Assembly (NCBI RefSeq): GCF_002101375.1
Contig: NZ_CP015207.1
Span: 558,001 to 622,000, forward strand
Direction: 5' to 3'
Length of the DNA stretch: 64,000 nt
Source of the DNA: Sporosarcina ureae
Lineage (GTDB): Bacteria; Bacillota; Bacilli; Bacillales_A; Planococcaceae
Shown: piece after piece, positions 34,791-43,026 of the stretch
How positions within the stretch are numbered: position 1 is the stretch's first letter
How the letters are laid out: the number at the start of each line of letters is the position of its first letter
Notes under the pieces: model-generated
Databases searched by the model: none
What the model was told of the DNA's origin: nothing
Seen by the model: only the letters and a program-made list of their open reading frames with translations
Made by a program: the position numbers and the translations under genes

Positions 34791-34800
34791 GCCCTATCCT

Positions 34801-35589
34801 TTAAAAAGTTAACTTGCGTACGTCTGGCTGGGGAATGGCAAGCCAATCTTCAACGATGGCTTGAAACTTTTCCATCGAGCCTGTCGTGTAAAATATCGGC
34901 TCTTCCGCTGAAATAGATAGTAATTGCTCATCTTTTAGAATCCGTTCCACATCAATCACAGTCTCCGCCGCTGACGAAATAACATTTTTTTTATTGGAGA
35001 AATGCGCTTCGATATGTTCTTGCAATAATGGATAATGCGTACAGCCAAGTATTACAGAATCAAACGAATCGTTATGCAAGGGCAGTAATGTCTTGTCAAC
35101 TATATCCTTTGCAGCCTGTGTACGATATTCTCCACTTTCAACGATGGGCACAAATTCCGGACATGCGAGTGAATAGACTTTTGCTTCCTTCTTTAAAGCC
35201 TGTATCGCTTGGTCATACGCTTTACTGTTCACGGTGCCCTCTGTACCAAGCACAGCAATTTCACCTGTTTGCGACGCATTGACAGCTGCTCTTGCCCCTG
35301 GCTCAATAACACCGACAACCGGAAAATCAAATTGCTTTCGTACTTCTTCTAACGCGATAGCTGTCGCAGTATTACACGCAATAACAAGCATTTTTATACC
35401 CATTTGCGCCAAACTGTTGACCATCTCTATCGTAAATTGCAATACTTCTTCGGCGGACCGTGGACCATACGGACAACGTGCGTCATCGCCAATATAAATA
35501 ATAGGTTCATTCGGTAGGTGGTGGCGTAACTCTCTTACAACTGTCAATCCGCCGACTCCCGAATCAATTACTCCAATAGGTGCATTCAA
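34801..35589 (-). CDS. racE: Glutamate racemase
   Basis: A 262-residue cofactor-free racemase that makes D-glutamate for peptidoglycan. IGVIDSGVGGLTVVREL (5-21) provides the Asp-Ser substrate loop, VIACNTATA (about 70) the first catalytic Cys and VILGCTHYPLL (about 180) the second, followed by the substrate His. Length is standard. The ATG is about ten bases from GAGGG. It follows the MarR gene by nine bases and is closed by a strong terminator. The same ysmB-racE order occurs in B. subtilis. MurI is the alternative name. Confidence 0.95.
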   Translation of the reverse strand: MNAPIGVIDSGVGGLTVVRELRHHLPNEPIIYIGDDARCPYGPRSAEEVLQFTIEMVNSLAQMGIKMLVIACNTATAIALEEVRKQFDFPVVGVIEPGARAAVNASQTGEIAVLGTEGTVNSKAYDQAIQALKKEAKVYSLACPEFVPIVESGEYRTQAAKDIVDKTLLPLHNDSFDSVILGCTHYPLLQEHIEAHFSNKKNVISSAAETVIDVERILKDEQLLSISAEEPIFYTTGSMEKFQAIVEDWLAIPQPDVRKLTF

Positions 35590-35598
35590 TGTAATCCC

Positions 35599-36048
35599 TC
35601 AATCTCTTGTCATCTGTTCATGTAGTTTAGCCAGCAATCCTGAAAACTGCTGAATTTCTTGCTCATTTGAATTTACAAGAACATCTTGTAAATACTCTTG
35701 TCTCTTCTGTATGACCTCTTCAATAATCCGTATTCCTTCAGGTAATAAATGGACACGGACCACCCGACGATCCTTTTCATCCCGCACGCGTTTCACTAGT
35801 TGACTATTTTCCATCCGGTCTACTAAATCCGTCGTGGTGCTGAATGCAAGGAACATTCTATTGGATAGATCTCCGATGGTCATATCACCATATTCCAACA
35901 ACCATTGAAGAGCGCTGAATTGAGGAGGTGTAATAGTAGAGTTTTTTAATATTTTTCGACCTTGTTCCTTAATGATGGACGCAATGTATCGCAAATCTTT
36001 TTCCATCTTTACGATATCATTCGGTACGTTTTTCTGTTCATTCAACAA
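35599..36048 (-). CDS. ysmB: MarR-family transcriptional regulator
   Basis: A 149-residue winged-helix repressor. The DNA-binding helix region is ITPPQFSALQWLLEYG to MTIGDLSNRMFLAFSTTTDLVDRME (about 38-80), and the wing is DEKDRRVVRVHLLPEG (about 90-105) with the Asp-Arg pair of MarR proteins. N- and C-terminal helices form the dimer. The target is unknown; in B. subtilis it is also upstream of racE. It starts with TTG behind GGGAG. A promoter TTGCGT-N16-TACAAT (36083-36110 on the minus strand) stands upstream, giving a ysmB-racE transcript. Confidence 0.88.
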   Translation of the reverse strand: MLNEQKNVPNDIVKMEKDLRYIASIIKEQGRKILKNSTITPPQFSALQWLLEYGDMTIGDLSNRMFLAFSTTTDLVDRMENSQLVKRVRDEKDRRVVRVHLLPEGIRIIEEVIQKRQEYLQDVLVNSNEQEIQQFSGLLAKLHEQMTRD

Positions 36049-36082
36049 AAAATCAGCTCCCTGAAATGAGTCCTATCTTTTC

Positions 36083-36110
36083 ATTGTACCGTTTTCATTG
36101 ATGAACGCAA
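36083..36110 (-). promoter_or_regulatory. Sigma-A promoter of ysmB-racE
   Basis: Minus strand: TTGCGT (36105-36110), 16-bp spacer, TACAAT (36083-36088), about 35 bp before the ysmB start. Confidence 0.6.
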
Positions 36111-36197
36111 CATTTTTTCCTTCGATTTTAAGCTAGAGAAGAAGTGATTGACACTGATTGCACAAAATTGATCTACTATCGTAAGCTGGGTATCATT

Positions 36198-36419
36198 TTA
36201 GTTCAGCTGTAATTCTCCCAATCGCAATAATTCGACTATAGCCTGTGCTCTGCCTGATACACCCAGTTTTTGAATTGTATTCGAAATATGGTTTCGTACG
36301 GTTTTCTCACTAATGGTCAGCTGTCCAGCAATTTCTTTTGTTGTAAAATCGTTTACCAGCAAAGTGAAAATTTGTCGTTCCCGATTTGTTAATAAAGAAC
36401 GGTTTTGCATTTCATCCAA
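36198..36419 (-). CDS. gerE: Spore germination/late mother-cell regulator GerE
   Basis: A 73-residue LuxR-type helix-turn-helix protein that, with sigma-K, controls late spore-coat genes in the mother cell. LLTNRERQIFTLLVNDFTTKEIAGQ then ISEKTVRNHISNTIQKLGVSGR is the full GerE fold, and the ending IVELLRLGELQLN matches the family. It is not fused to a receiver domain. The start is TTG 36417-36419, six bases behind GAGGGG; the internal ATG is too far from the ribosome site. A sigma-K-type promoter lies immediately upstream. Location between ysmA and ysmB agrees with B. subtilis. Confidence 0.95.
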   Translation of the reverse strand: MDEMQNRSLLTNRERQIFTLLVNDFTTKEIAGQLTISEKTVRNHISNTIQKLGVSGRAQAIVELLRLGELQLN

Positions 36420-36449
36420 GATGCGCCCCTCCTCTTTACGCTTTCCCCT

Positions 36450-36477
36450 TAGGATATGTAAGCGTAAGGGCGGCTGT
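36450..36477 (-). promoter_or_regulatory. Sigma-K-type promoter of gerE
   Basis: On the minus strand CATATCCTA (36450-36458) fits the sigma-K -10 consensus CATANNNTA exactly, with AC 17 bp upstream (36476-36477). Known gerE expression in B. subtilis depends on sigma-K. Confidence 0.7.
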
Positions 36478-36485
36478 GTAGGCTT

Positions 36486-36935
36486 TTACGAGTTTTCAAG
36501 AAACAACTGTTTTTCTTCCTCTGTCCATGCAACAGGCCTACCATCACTTTTTCCAATTTGAACGATAGCGCCTCTACCTGTAAAGACGATTTCATCACGT
36601 TCATTTGTAGCCATATAATGTAGATCAACTGAACTTGTGCCCATAGTATTAGCCTTTACATGGATCTGTAGCTTTTCGTCAAAGTACACTTGCTTTACGA
36701 AATCGCATTGCAAATCCGCTACTATTGGAATAGTTTCACCTTTCGGATCAATCCACTTCGCCATATGGTTTAAGTGTTTCAAAAACTCAATTCTAGCATA
36801 TTCAAAATATGCAAATACCTTCGTATTATTCAAATGTCCATACATATCTGTCTCTGAAAAACGTACTGAAACATCTGCATGAAAATGAAATCTTTCTACC
36901 CATTCCTCTAAATCGTCAATATAACTTGCTCTCAT
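36486..36935 (-). CDS. ysmA: Acyl-CoA thioesterase, 4-hydroxybenzoyl-CoA thioesterase fold
   Basis: A 149-residue single hot-dog protein. VRFSETDMYGHLNNTKVFAY (about 24-43) holds the conserved Asp/His-Asn acyl-CoA thioesterase motif (D-x-Y-G-H-x-N-N), then FEYARIEFL. It hydrolyses an acyl-CoA, perhaps to protect CoA pools. GGGGTG precedes the ATG. The gene stands between sdhB and gerE as in B. subtilis. A FadR-type operator overlaps its promoter region (36952-36969), linking it to fatty-acid-controlled expression. The preferred chain length is unknown. Confidence 0.88.
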   Translation of the reverse strand: MRASYIDDLEEWVERFHFHADVSVRFSETDMYGHLNNTKVFAYFEYARIEFLKHLNHMAKWIDPKGETIPIVADLQCDFVKQVYFDEKLQIHVKANTMGTSSVDLHYMATNERDEIVFTGRGAIVQIGKSDGRPVAWTEEEKQLFLENS

Positions 36936-36951
36936 TTACATACACCCCTTT

Positions 36952-36969
36952 TTAATGAATCATCATTCA
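36952..36969. promoter_or_regulatory. FadR-type operator in front of ysmA
   Basis: TTAATGAATCATCATTCA matches the B. subtilis FadR consensus TGAATGAMTANTCATTCA at all but two constrained positions. It lies 17-34 bp before the ysmA start, where it would block initiation unless long-chain acyl-CoA releases FadR. Confidence 0.65.
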
Positions 36970-37109
36970 TTATATCAAAATACAAGTTAACGTCAATTAA
37001 CATTTATTACACTGATGATTACTAAAGAGTTGAAGACCTCGTGAAGAATTCTTTCTAAAAAGAACAATCACAAGCTAACTCATATAGTCGACAAGCTGTA
37101 AACGCCAAA

Positions 37110-37145
37110 AAACTGTCCAGAAGTCATAGACTTCTTGGACAGTTT
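37110..37145 (-). terminator. Terminator of sdhCAB
   Basis: AAACTGTCC..AGAAGTC-ata-GACTTCT..GGACAGTTT with one bulged T, then TTTTTTGG on the minus strand. It is 13 bp after the sdhB stop. Confidence 0.88.
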
Positions 37146-37157
37146 GGTTTGTAGAAA

Positions 37158-37943
37158 TTAATCTACTTGATGGTCACTTCCGAAGAAGTTCTTGAACATT
37201 TGGATCGTTGTCGCTCTACCAATTGCACCGATAGAAGTCGTCAATGGAATTCCTTTAGGACAAGCAACTACACAGTTTTGTGAGTTACCGCACTCAGTGA
37301 TTCCTCCGTCTCCCATAACAGTAGCCAAACGCTCATCTTTGTTCATTGCGCCTGTCGGATGTGCGTTGAAAAGGCGTACTTGTGACATTAATGCAGGACC
37401 CATGAAGTTCGTCTTGTCGTTGACGTTCGGACAAGCTTCCAGACATACTCCGCAAGTCATACATTTAGACAATTCATATGCCCATTGACGCTTACGTTCA
37501 GGCATACGAGGACCTTCACCAAGATCATACGTACCATCGATCGGAACCCATGCTTTGATACGCTTTAACGAATCGAACATGAATTCACGGTCAACAACCA
37601 AGTCACGAACGACTGGGAATGTACGCATAGGCTCAAGTTTTATAGGTTGTGTTAACTGATCAACCAGCGCAGTACATGACTGACGAGGGCGACCATTAAT
37701 AACCATTGAACATGCACCACATACTTCTTCCAAACAGTTCATATCCCAGTTAATAGGAGTCGTTTTTTCACCTTTAGCATTTACTGGGTTACGTCTGATT
37801 TCCATTAAAGCCGAAATTACGTTCATATTCGGACGATATGGAACTTCAAATCTTTCAACATAAGGGCTTGAAGTGGCAGTATCTTGACGATGAATGTCAA
37901 ACACGACAGTTTTTGTAGCAGTTGCTGTTTGTTGTTCGCTCAC
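37158..37943 (-). CDS. sdhB: Succinate dehydrogenase iron-sulfur subunit
   Basis: A 261-residue subunit carrying the [2Fe-2S], [4Fe-4S] and [3Fe-4S] clusters between SdhA and the membrane quinone. NCLEEVCGACSMVINGRPRQSC (plant-type ferredoxin loop), ELSKCMTCGVCLEACP (4Fe-4S) and NSQNCVVACPKGIP (3Fe-4S) are complete. The GTG at 37941-37943 is chosen: it is ten bases from AAAGGAG and gives MSEQQ, as in B. subtilis MSEQK; an upstream TTG overlaps the ribosome site. It begins five bases after the sdhA stop. Last gene of sdhCAB. Confidence 0.95.
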   Translation of the reverse strand: MSEQQTATATKTVVFDIHRQDTATSSPYVERFEVPYRPNMNVISALMEIRRNPVNAKGEKTTPINWDMNCLEEVCGACSMVINGRPRQSCTALVDQLTQPIKLEPMRTFPVVRDLVVDREFMFDSLKRIKAWVPIDGTYDLGEGPRMPERKRQWAYELSKCMTCGVCLEACPNVNDKTNFMGPALMSQVRLFNAHPTGAMNKDERLATVMGDGGITECGNSQNCVVACPKGIPLTTSIGAIGRATTIQMFKNFFGSDHQVD

Positions 37944-37948
37944 TTTTG

Positions 37949-39703
37949 TCAATCTCCTTTCTTCGCTGAGTAATCGCGGATACGTGGAGGAATGATAGAT
38001 GTATCTACATCTTCATATGAAATAATTGGTGCAGAGACTCCATCAAATTCCGCAATTGTTGTTTTCAAGAAGTTCTCATCGTCACGATTCGGGAAGTCTG
38101 GCTTATAGTGCGCGCCACGACTCTCATCACGATTCAATGCACCTAAAGTGATTACACGTGCTAGATATAGCATGTTTTTCAACTGACGTGTGAACATAGC
38201 TCCTTGGTTAGACCATTGCTGTGTATCCGTAATATTAATGTTTTCATAACGCTCAAGTAACTCGACAATTTTCTCGTCTGTCTGCTTCAATTTATCATTG
38301 AAACGAACAACCGTTACGTTGTCTGTCATCCACTCGCCAAGCTCTCTGTGAAGAACGTACGCATTCTCTGTACCGTCCATCTTAAGAGTGTCTTCCCATT
38401 TCTGTTGCTCTTCTTTCACTGCATCTTCGAAGATTGTGCCAGGAAGTTCATCAGCTGTACGCTTCAGATGCTTCATGTAATCGATAGCGTTTGGTCCTGC
38501 GACCATTCCACCATAGATAGCAGATAGTAACGAGTTAGCACCTAGACGGTTTGCACCGTGCTGTGAGTAATCACATTCGCCTGCTGCGAATAGGCCGGGA
38601 ATGCTTGTCTGCTGGTGATCGTCAACCCATAGTCCACCCATTGAGTAGTGAACAGCCGGGAAGATTTTCATCGGCAATTTACGCGGATCGTCTCCTGTGA
38701 ACTTTTCATAAATCTCGATGATTCCACCAAGTTTAATGTCTAGTTCTTTAGGATCCTTGTGGGATAGATCCAAGTACACCATGTTTTCACCGTTGATACC
38801 TAGTTTTTGGTTTACACATACGTCAAAAATTTCACGTGTTGCGATATCCCGTGGAACTAAGTTACCATAGTCCGGATATTTTTCTTCCAAGAAGTACCAG
38901 GGCTTCCCATCTTTATATGTCCAAACTCGTCCACCTTCACCGCGTGCAGATTCACTCATTAGACGAAGCTTGTCATCTCCAGGAATCGCTGTTGGGTGAA
39001 TTTGGATGAATTCGCCGTTTGCATATTTTGCACCTTGCTGGTATACGATAGAAGCTGCAGAACCTGTGTTGATCACAGAGTTTGTAGACTTACCAAAGAT
39101 AATACCAGGGCCGCCTGTTGCCATGATGACAGCATCCGCTTTGAATGCTTGGATTTCCATTGTCTTCATGTTTTGGGCTTTGATCCCACGGCACGTACCC
39201 TCTTCATCTTTAATGATTCCAAGGAATTCCCAGTGCTCATATTTTTGAACTAATCCTGCTACCTCGTGAGAACGCACTTGTTCGTCAAGAGCATAAAGTA
39301 ACTGTTGTCCAGTTGTTGCACCTGCATATGCTGTACGGTGGTGAAGTGTACCACCGAAACGACGGAAATCCAAAAGACCTTCTGGCGTGCGGTTAAACAT
39401 AACACCCATACGGTCCAATAAGTGGATGATTCCAGGAGCTGCTGCCGTCATTGCTTGTACTGGTTTTTGATTCGCTAGGAAGTCTCCACCGTAAACTGTA
39501 TCATCAAAGTGAATGTCGACGGAATCGCCTTCACCTTTCGTATTTACAGCACCGTTAATGCCGCCTTGGGCACATACGGAGTGGGAACGTTTTACTGGTA
39601 CTAGCGAGAACAAGTCAACCGGTACACCAGCTTCTGCTGATTTGATGGTAGCCATTAGTCCAGCTAGTCCTCCACCGACGACAATCAATCTGCCTTTTGC
39701 CAT
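37949..39703 (-). CDS. sdhA: Succinate dehydrogenase flavoprotein subunit
   Basis: A 584-residue FAD subunit that oxidises succinate to fumarate. GGGLAGLMATIKSAEAG (about 9-25) is the dinucleotide-binding fold, SHSVCAQGGINGAVN contains the His that binds FAD covalently, LHHRTAYAGATTGQQ and HYSMGGLWVD (about 360) contribute to the active site, and the C-terminal RDESRGAHYKPDFP has the catalytic Arg/His. ATG 39701-39703 is ten bases from GAGGAG; an earlier TTG lies inside that site. It receives electrons also linked to acyl-CoA oxidation through the quinone pool. Confidence 0.97.
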   Translation of the reverse strand: MAKGRLIVVGGGLAGLMATIKSAEAGVPVDLFSLVPVKRSHSVCAQGGINGAVNTKGEGDSVDIHFDDTVYGGDFLANQKPVQAMTAAAPGIIHLLDRMGVMFNRTPEGLLDFRRFGGTLHHRTAYAGATTGQQLLYALDEQVRSHEVAGLVQKYEHWEFLGIIKDEEGTCRGIKAQNMKTMEIQAFKADAVIMATGGPGIIFGKSTNSVINTGSAASIVYQQGAKYANGEFIQIHPTAIPGDDKLRLMSESARGEGGRVWTYKDGKPWYFLEEKYPDYGNLVPRDIATREIFDVCVNQKLGINGENMVYLDLSHKDPKELDIKLGGIIEIYEKFTGDDPRKLPMKIFPAVHYSMGGLWVDDHQQTSIPGLFAAGECDYSQHGANRLGANSLLSAIYGGMVAGPNAIDYMKHLKRTADELPGTIFEDAVKEEQQKWEDTLKMDGTENAYVLHRELGEWMTDNVTVVRFNDKLKQTDEKIVELLERYENINITDTQQWSNQGAMFTRQLKNMLYLARVITLGALNRDESRGAHYKPDFPNRDDENFLKTTIAEFDGVSAPIISYEDVDTSIIPPRIRDYSAKKGD

Positions 39704-39751
39704 TATTGTGTCACTCCTCAATTATACGTAATTTCATTAGTTATTAGTTAT

Positions 39752-40360
39752 TTACACAAAAGCTAGAAGTGCTTGAATTCCAATTACAGAAAGTATTAAG
39801 AATATAACGATTGTGATGTAAGATACGATTTTTTGTGATCTTGGTGATTGTGCAATTCCCCAAGTAACACAGAAAGACCATAATCCGTTTGCTAAATGGA
39901 AAGTAGCAGATACAACACCTACGATATAGAATACAAGCATAAGTGGATTCGATAAAATATCGACCATCATGTTGAAGTCTACTTCAGTTCCAAGCGCTTT
40001 TTGAATACGAGTTTCGTATACGTGCCATGCAATGAAGATGACGAGGAATACACCCGTAAAACGTTGGAGTGTGAACATCCAGTTACGGAAAGTACTGTAA
40101 TGGCCCACATTGTATTTCGCTGAGAAAGCTATGTACACTCCGTAAAAAGCGTGGAACATGAGTGGAATGTAAATAATAAACCATTCCAAGAAAAGTACAA
40201 ACGGCAAGTTCCCCATAAAATTAGATGCTGTGTTGAATGCTTCCTCACCGCGCGTTGCAAAATGGTTAATTACTAAGTGTTGGGCAACAAAAAGTCCAAC
40301 TGGAATTACACCAAGCAACGAATGTAGACGGCGTAAGAAAAAATCTGTTTCTTTCGACAA
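39752..40360 (-). CDS. sdhC: Succinate dehydrogenase cytochrome b558 subunit
   Basis: A 202-residue membrane anchor with five hydrophobic helices, the Gram-positive B-type SdhC. Histidines for the two haems b lie in HSLLGVIPVG (about 13), AQHLVINH (about 26-32), MFHAFYG (about 70), AWHVYETR (about 113) and FHLANGLW (about 155). It passes electrons to menaquinone. The start is TTG 40358-40360, eight bases after GGGAGG. It is the first gene of sdhCAB, with a consensus-like promoter about 110 bp upstream. Confidence 0.95.
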   Translation of the reverse strand: MSKETDFFLRRLHSLLGVIPVGLFVAQHLVINHFATRGEEAFNTASNFMGNLPFVLFLEWFIIYIPLMFHAFYGVYIAFSAKYNVGHYSTFRNWMFTLQRFTGVFLVIFIAWHVYETRIQKALGTEVDFNMMVDILSNPLMLVFYIVGVVSATFHLANGLWSFCVTWGIAQSPRSQKIVSYITIVIFLILSVIGIQALLAFV

Positions 40361-40446
40361 GTCTTTTACCCTCCCTTATTTCTGAGATTATACTGTAGTG
40401 ATGCGGTTCTCTATCTAGTTCGCATTCGCCAGTATCTCTCTTCGTG

Positions 40447-40496
40447 GTACAATATGATAACATGTATATTGTACTCCTCTGTATTGGACAGGTCAA
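40447..40496 (-). promoter_or_regulatory. sdhCAB promoter with overlapping inverted repeat
   Basis: Minus strand TTGACC (40491-40496), 17-bp spacer, TACAAT (40468-40473). A perfect 9-bp inverted repeat GTACAATAT / ATATTGTAC (40447-40455 and 40466-40474, 10-base centre) covers the -10 and the start region and may be an operator. Confidence 0.7.
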
Positions 40497-40772
40497 GACG
40501 CTGTGAACTTTTCATAGTAGATTATGATTTTTCCAAAAACGTCGAATAACACTTCACTTTCTCCTATGATCTGACAACACTTGACATAGTTTGAAGCCCA
40601 TACGAATAAGGGTTAGAAAGATTATCATTTGTTTTGTTCGCATTACATAACGCATTTATTTACAAAATATAAGTCTTTGAAAAAAATAACTGATTATTCA
40701 AATAAAGTATACCGAAACTCAAACCTCTATCAATAATCTGATCACTAAACACTAATGAAAGCCCCTTGATTT
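40497..40772. other. Intergenic stretch between sdhC promoter and uvrC
   Basis: AT-rich DNA with no gene seen. Close to uvrC's stop lies a hairpin AGCCC(c)TTGAT / ATCAAGGGCT (40760-40792) that overlaps the 3' end of uvrC; it lacks a good T-run and may be a weak terminator of uvrC. Confidence 0.45.
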
Positions 40773-42575
40773 TTATTCAATCAAGGGCTTTTCAGACTTC
40801 TCAGGTTGCTGGAAATGAGCGAATAGCTCTTCAGCTACTTTCTGTGGCATCCCTGCTTCTTTTAATTGTTCAGATGTTGCTTCGCGTATGGCTTTCACTG
40901 TTTTAAAATGTTTCAGTAATTGCGGTTTACGTTTTGGTCCAACTCCTTCAATTCCATCGAGTGAAGAAGTCAGTGAAGATGCCCCCCGCCGCTGTCTATG
41001 GAACGTAATAGCAAATCGATGGACTTCATCTTGGACGCGTTGTAACAAGTAAAAAGCTTCACTCGTTTTCTTTAACGGAACAACCTCCGGCGGATGACCG
41101 TACAACAACTGCGCTGTATTATGTTTATCATCTTTTGCTAGTCCAGCTATTGGAATGGAAAGACCCAGTTCATCTTCCAACACTTCCCGAGCGATTTCCA
41201 TCTGTCCTTTCCCACCATCAATGACAATTAAATCAGGTAAAGGCAACTGATCTTTTAAGACACGTGTATAGCGTCGTCTAACCACTTCACGCATCGCACC
41301 ATAATCATCATGCGCTGCAGCAGTTTTAGTTTTATATTTCCTGTAATCTTTTCTATTTGGTCTTCCATCTACAAATGATATCATCGCGGATACCGGTTCC
41401 ACGCCATGTGTATGCGAGTTATCGAAAGCTTCGATGCGAAGAGGCGTACTGATATTCATCGCTTCTCCAAGCTCTTCACATGCACCAATTGTACGTTCTT
41501 CTTGGCGTTCAATTATTTGGAATTTAGCATTCAATGCAATGGATGCATTCTTGGCAGCGAGTTTGACAAGTTCTTTTTTCTTTCCACGTTGTGGGATCAA
41601 CACATTCGTATCGAGTAATTGATCTGCTAATGTAACATCAACAGTTTCCGGTAGAAGTACTTCTTTCGGCAATAAATGTTGGGCTTCTCCATAGAAACGG
41701 CCGAGATATGTTAGTAATTCATCTTGCGGATCTTGATAGGCCGGAAAAATAGAGACATCCCGTTCTATCATCTTACCTTGTCTGACGAAGAATACTTGCA
41801 CACACATCCAGCCTTTATCCACTGCATAGCCAAAAATATCACGATCTGTAAAATCATTCGCATTCATATTCTGCTTTTCCATAACGGTTTCAATGTTAGT
41901 AATTTGATCGCGATATTCTTTCGCACGTTCAAATTCTAATTCTTCCGCTGCTGTATTCATTTTTTGCTGAAGTTCCTTTTTGACTTCTTTATAGCCGCCA
42001 TTTAGGAATCGTGTAATGTCTGCAATCATTTCAGTATAAGCATCGGCAGGTACCTCTTTAATACAAGGTGCAAGACATTGACCGATATGATAATACAAAC
42101 ACGCGCGTGTAGGAATACTTTGACATTTGCGGTATGGATATAAGCGATCCAGTAATTTTTTTGTTTCATGCGCGGCCGTAGCATTTGGATAAGGTCCAAA
42201 ATACTTGCCTGACTTCTTATTGACTTTACGCGTGATAATTAACTTCGGATGACGTTCGTTAGTGATTTTCAAGTAAGGATATGTTTTGTCATCTTTTAGC
42301 ATGATGTTGTACTTTGGATCGTACTTCTTTATCATGTTCAATTCCAAAATTAATGCCTCAATTTCAGAATTGGTAACTATATATTCAAAATCCTCTATTT
42401 CTCCGACCAATCGCTGTGTCTTGCCATCATGGGAACCCGTGAAATAGCTACGCACACGGTTTTTTAACACTTTTGCTTTCCCTACATAAATGACAGTACC
42501 TTGACGATCCTTCATCAAATAACAACCCGGCAATTCGGGGAGGATCGAAAGTTTATGTTCAATGATTTCATTCAT
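40773..42575 (-). CDS. uvrC: Excinuclease ABC subunit C
   Basis: A 600-residue nuclease subunit that makes the 3' and 5' incisions in nucleotide-excision repair. The N-terminal GIY-YIG nuclease ([20 protein letters not shown], about 16-35), the UVR motif region (about 200-235, [19 protein letters not shown]), the RNase H-like C-terminal nuclease with [11 protein letters not shown] (about 455) and DxxxH residues, and the HhH pair [15 protein letters not shown] (about 558) are all present. The start ATG 42573-42575 lies seven bases after TAGGTG; the earlier GTG overlaps it. It follows trxA, as in B. subtilis. Confidence 0.96.
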   Translation of the reverse strand: MNEIIEHKLSILPELPGCYLMKDRQGTVIYVGKAKVLKNRVRSYFTGSHDGKTQRLVGEIEDFEYIVTNSEIEALILELNMIKKYDPKYNIMLKDDKTYPYLKITNERHPKLIITRKVNKKSGKYFGPYPNATAAHETKKLLDRLYPYRKCQSIPTRACLYYHIGQCLAPCIKEVPADAYTEMIADITRFLNGGYKEVKKELQQKMNTAAEELEFERAKEYRDQITNIETVMEKQNMNANDFTDRDIFGYAVDKGWMCVQVFFVRQGKMIERDVSIFPAYQDPQDELLTYLGRFYGEAQHLLPKEVLLPETVDVTLADQLLDTNVLIPQRGKKKELVKLAAKNASIALNAKFQIIERQEERTIGACEELGEAMNISTPLRIEAFDNSHTHGVEPVSAMISFVDGRPNRKDYRKYKTKTAAAHDDYGAMREVVRRRYTRVLKDQLPLPDLIVIDGGKGQMEIAREVLEDELGLSIPIAGLAKDDKHNTAQLLYGHPPEVVPLKKTSEAFYLLQRVQDEVHRFAITFHRQRRGASSLTSSLDGIEGVGPKRKPQLLKHFKTVKAIREATSEQLKEAGMPQKVAEELFAHFQQPEKSEKPLIE

Positions 42576-42591
42576 TATTTTCACCTACTAA

Positions 42592-42620
42592 AAGACCGGG
42601 CTGCTCTGCGGCCCGGTCTC
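42592..42620 (-). terminator. Hairpin between trxA and uvrC
   Basis: AGACCGGGC (42593-42601) and GCCCGGTCT (42611-42619) with a 9-base loop, followed on the minus strand by TTTT. A partial terminator that would lower uvrC relative to trxA. Confidence 0.65.
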
Positions 42621-42626
42621 TTGTAT

Positions 42627-42941
42627 TTATGCGTGTTTTTCGATTAGTTGTGCAAGTGCTTCTTTCGGTTGGAAGCCTACTACTTTCTCAGCTACTTCTC
42701 CGTCTTTAAACAGAAGAAGTGTTGGGATCGACATGATACCAAACTGGCTAGCAGTTTCTTGGTTATCATCCACGTTTACTTTTACAATGTTCGCTTTTCC
42801 TTCAAGTTCTCCTGAAAGTTCTTCAAGTACAGGAGCGATCATTTTACATGGTCCACACCAAGGTGCCCAAAAGTCTACTAGTACTACGCCTTCTTTTACA
42901 TTTTCAGCAAAGTTCGAATCGGTTGCATTGATAATCGCCAT
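42627..42941 (-). CDS. trxA: Thioredoxin
   Basis: A 104-residue cytoplasmic disulfide reductase. The redox motif [13 protein letters not shown] (about 25-37), the buried Asp in VDFWAP, the cis-Pro in MSIPTLLLF (about 72-80) and a Gly in [10 protein letters not shown] give a textbook thioredoxin. It supplies electrons to ribonucleotide reductase and other enzymes. Upstream is an extended -10 element (TGATATAAT, 42976-42984 on the minus strand). It is followed by a hairpin and uvrC. Sequence and length are typical of Bacillales TrxA. Confidence 0.97.
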   Translation of the reverse strand: MAIINATDSNFAENVKEGVVLVDFWAPWCGPCKMIAPVLEELSGELEGKANIVKVNVDDNQETASQFGIMSIPTLLLFKDGEVAEKVVGFQPKEALAQLIEKHA

Positions 42942-42975
42942 TCTAATTTCCTCCTTAGTCTTTAACTATATTCGT

Positions 42976-42984
42976 ATTATATCA
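42976..42984 (-). promoter_or_regulatory. Extended -10 promoter element of trxA
   Basis: TGATATAAT on the minus strand, about 35 bp before the trxA ATG. A matching -35 was not recognised, as is common with TGn extended -10 promoters. Confidence 0.5.
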
Positions 42985-43026
42985 TGGAGGTATAGAAGGA
43001 GCTAAAAAAATGCCTGTATCACTTTA

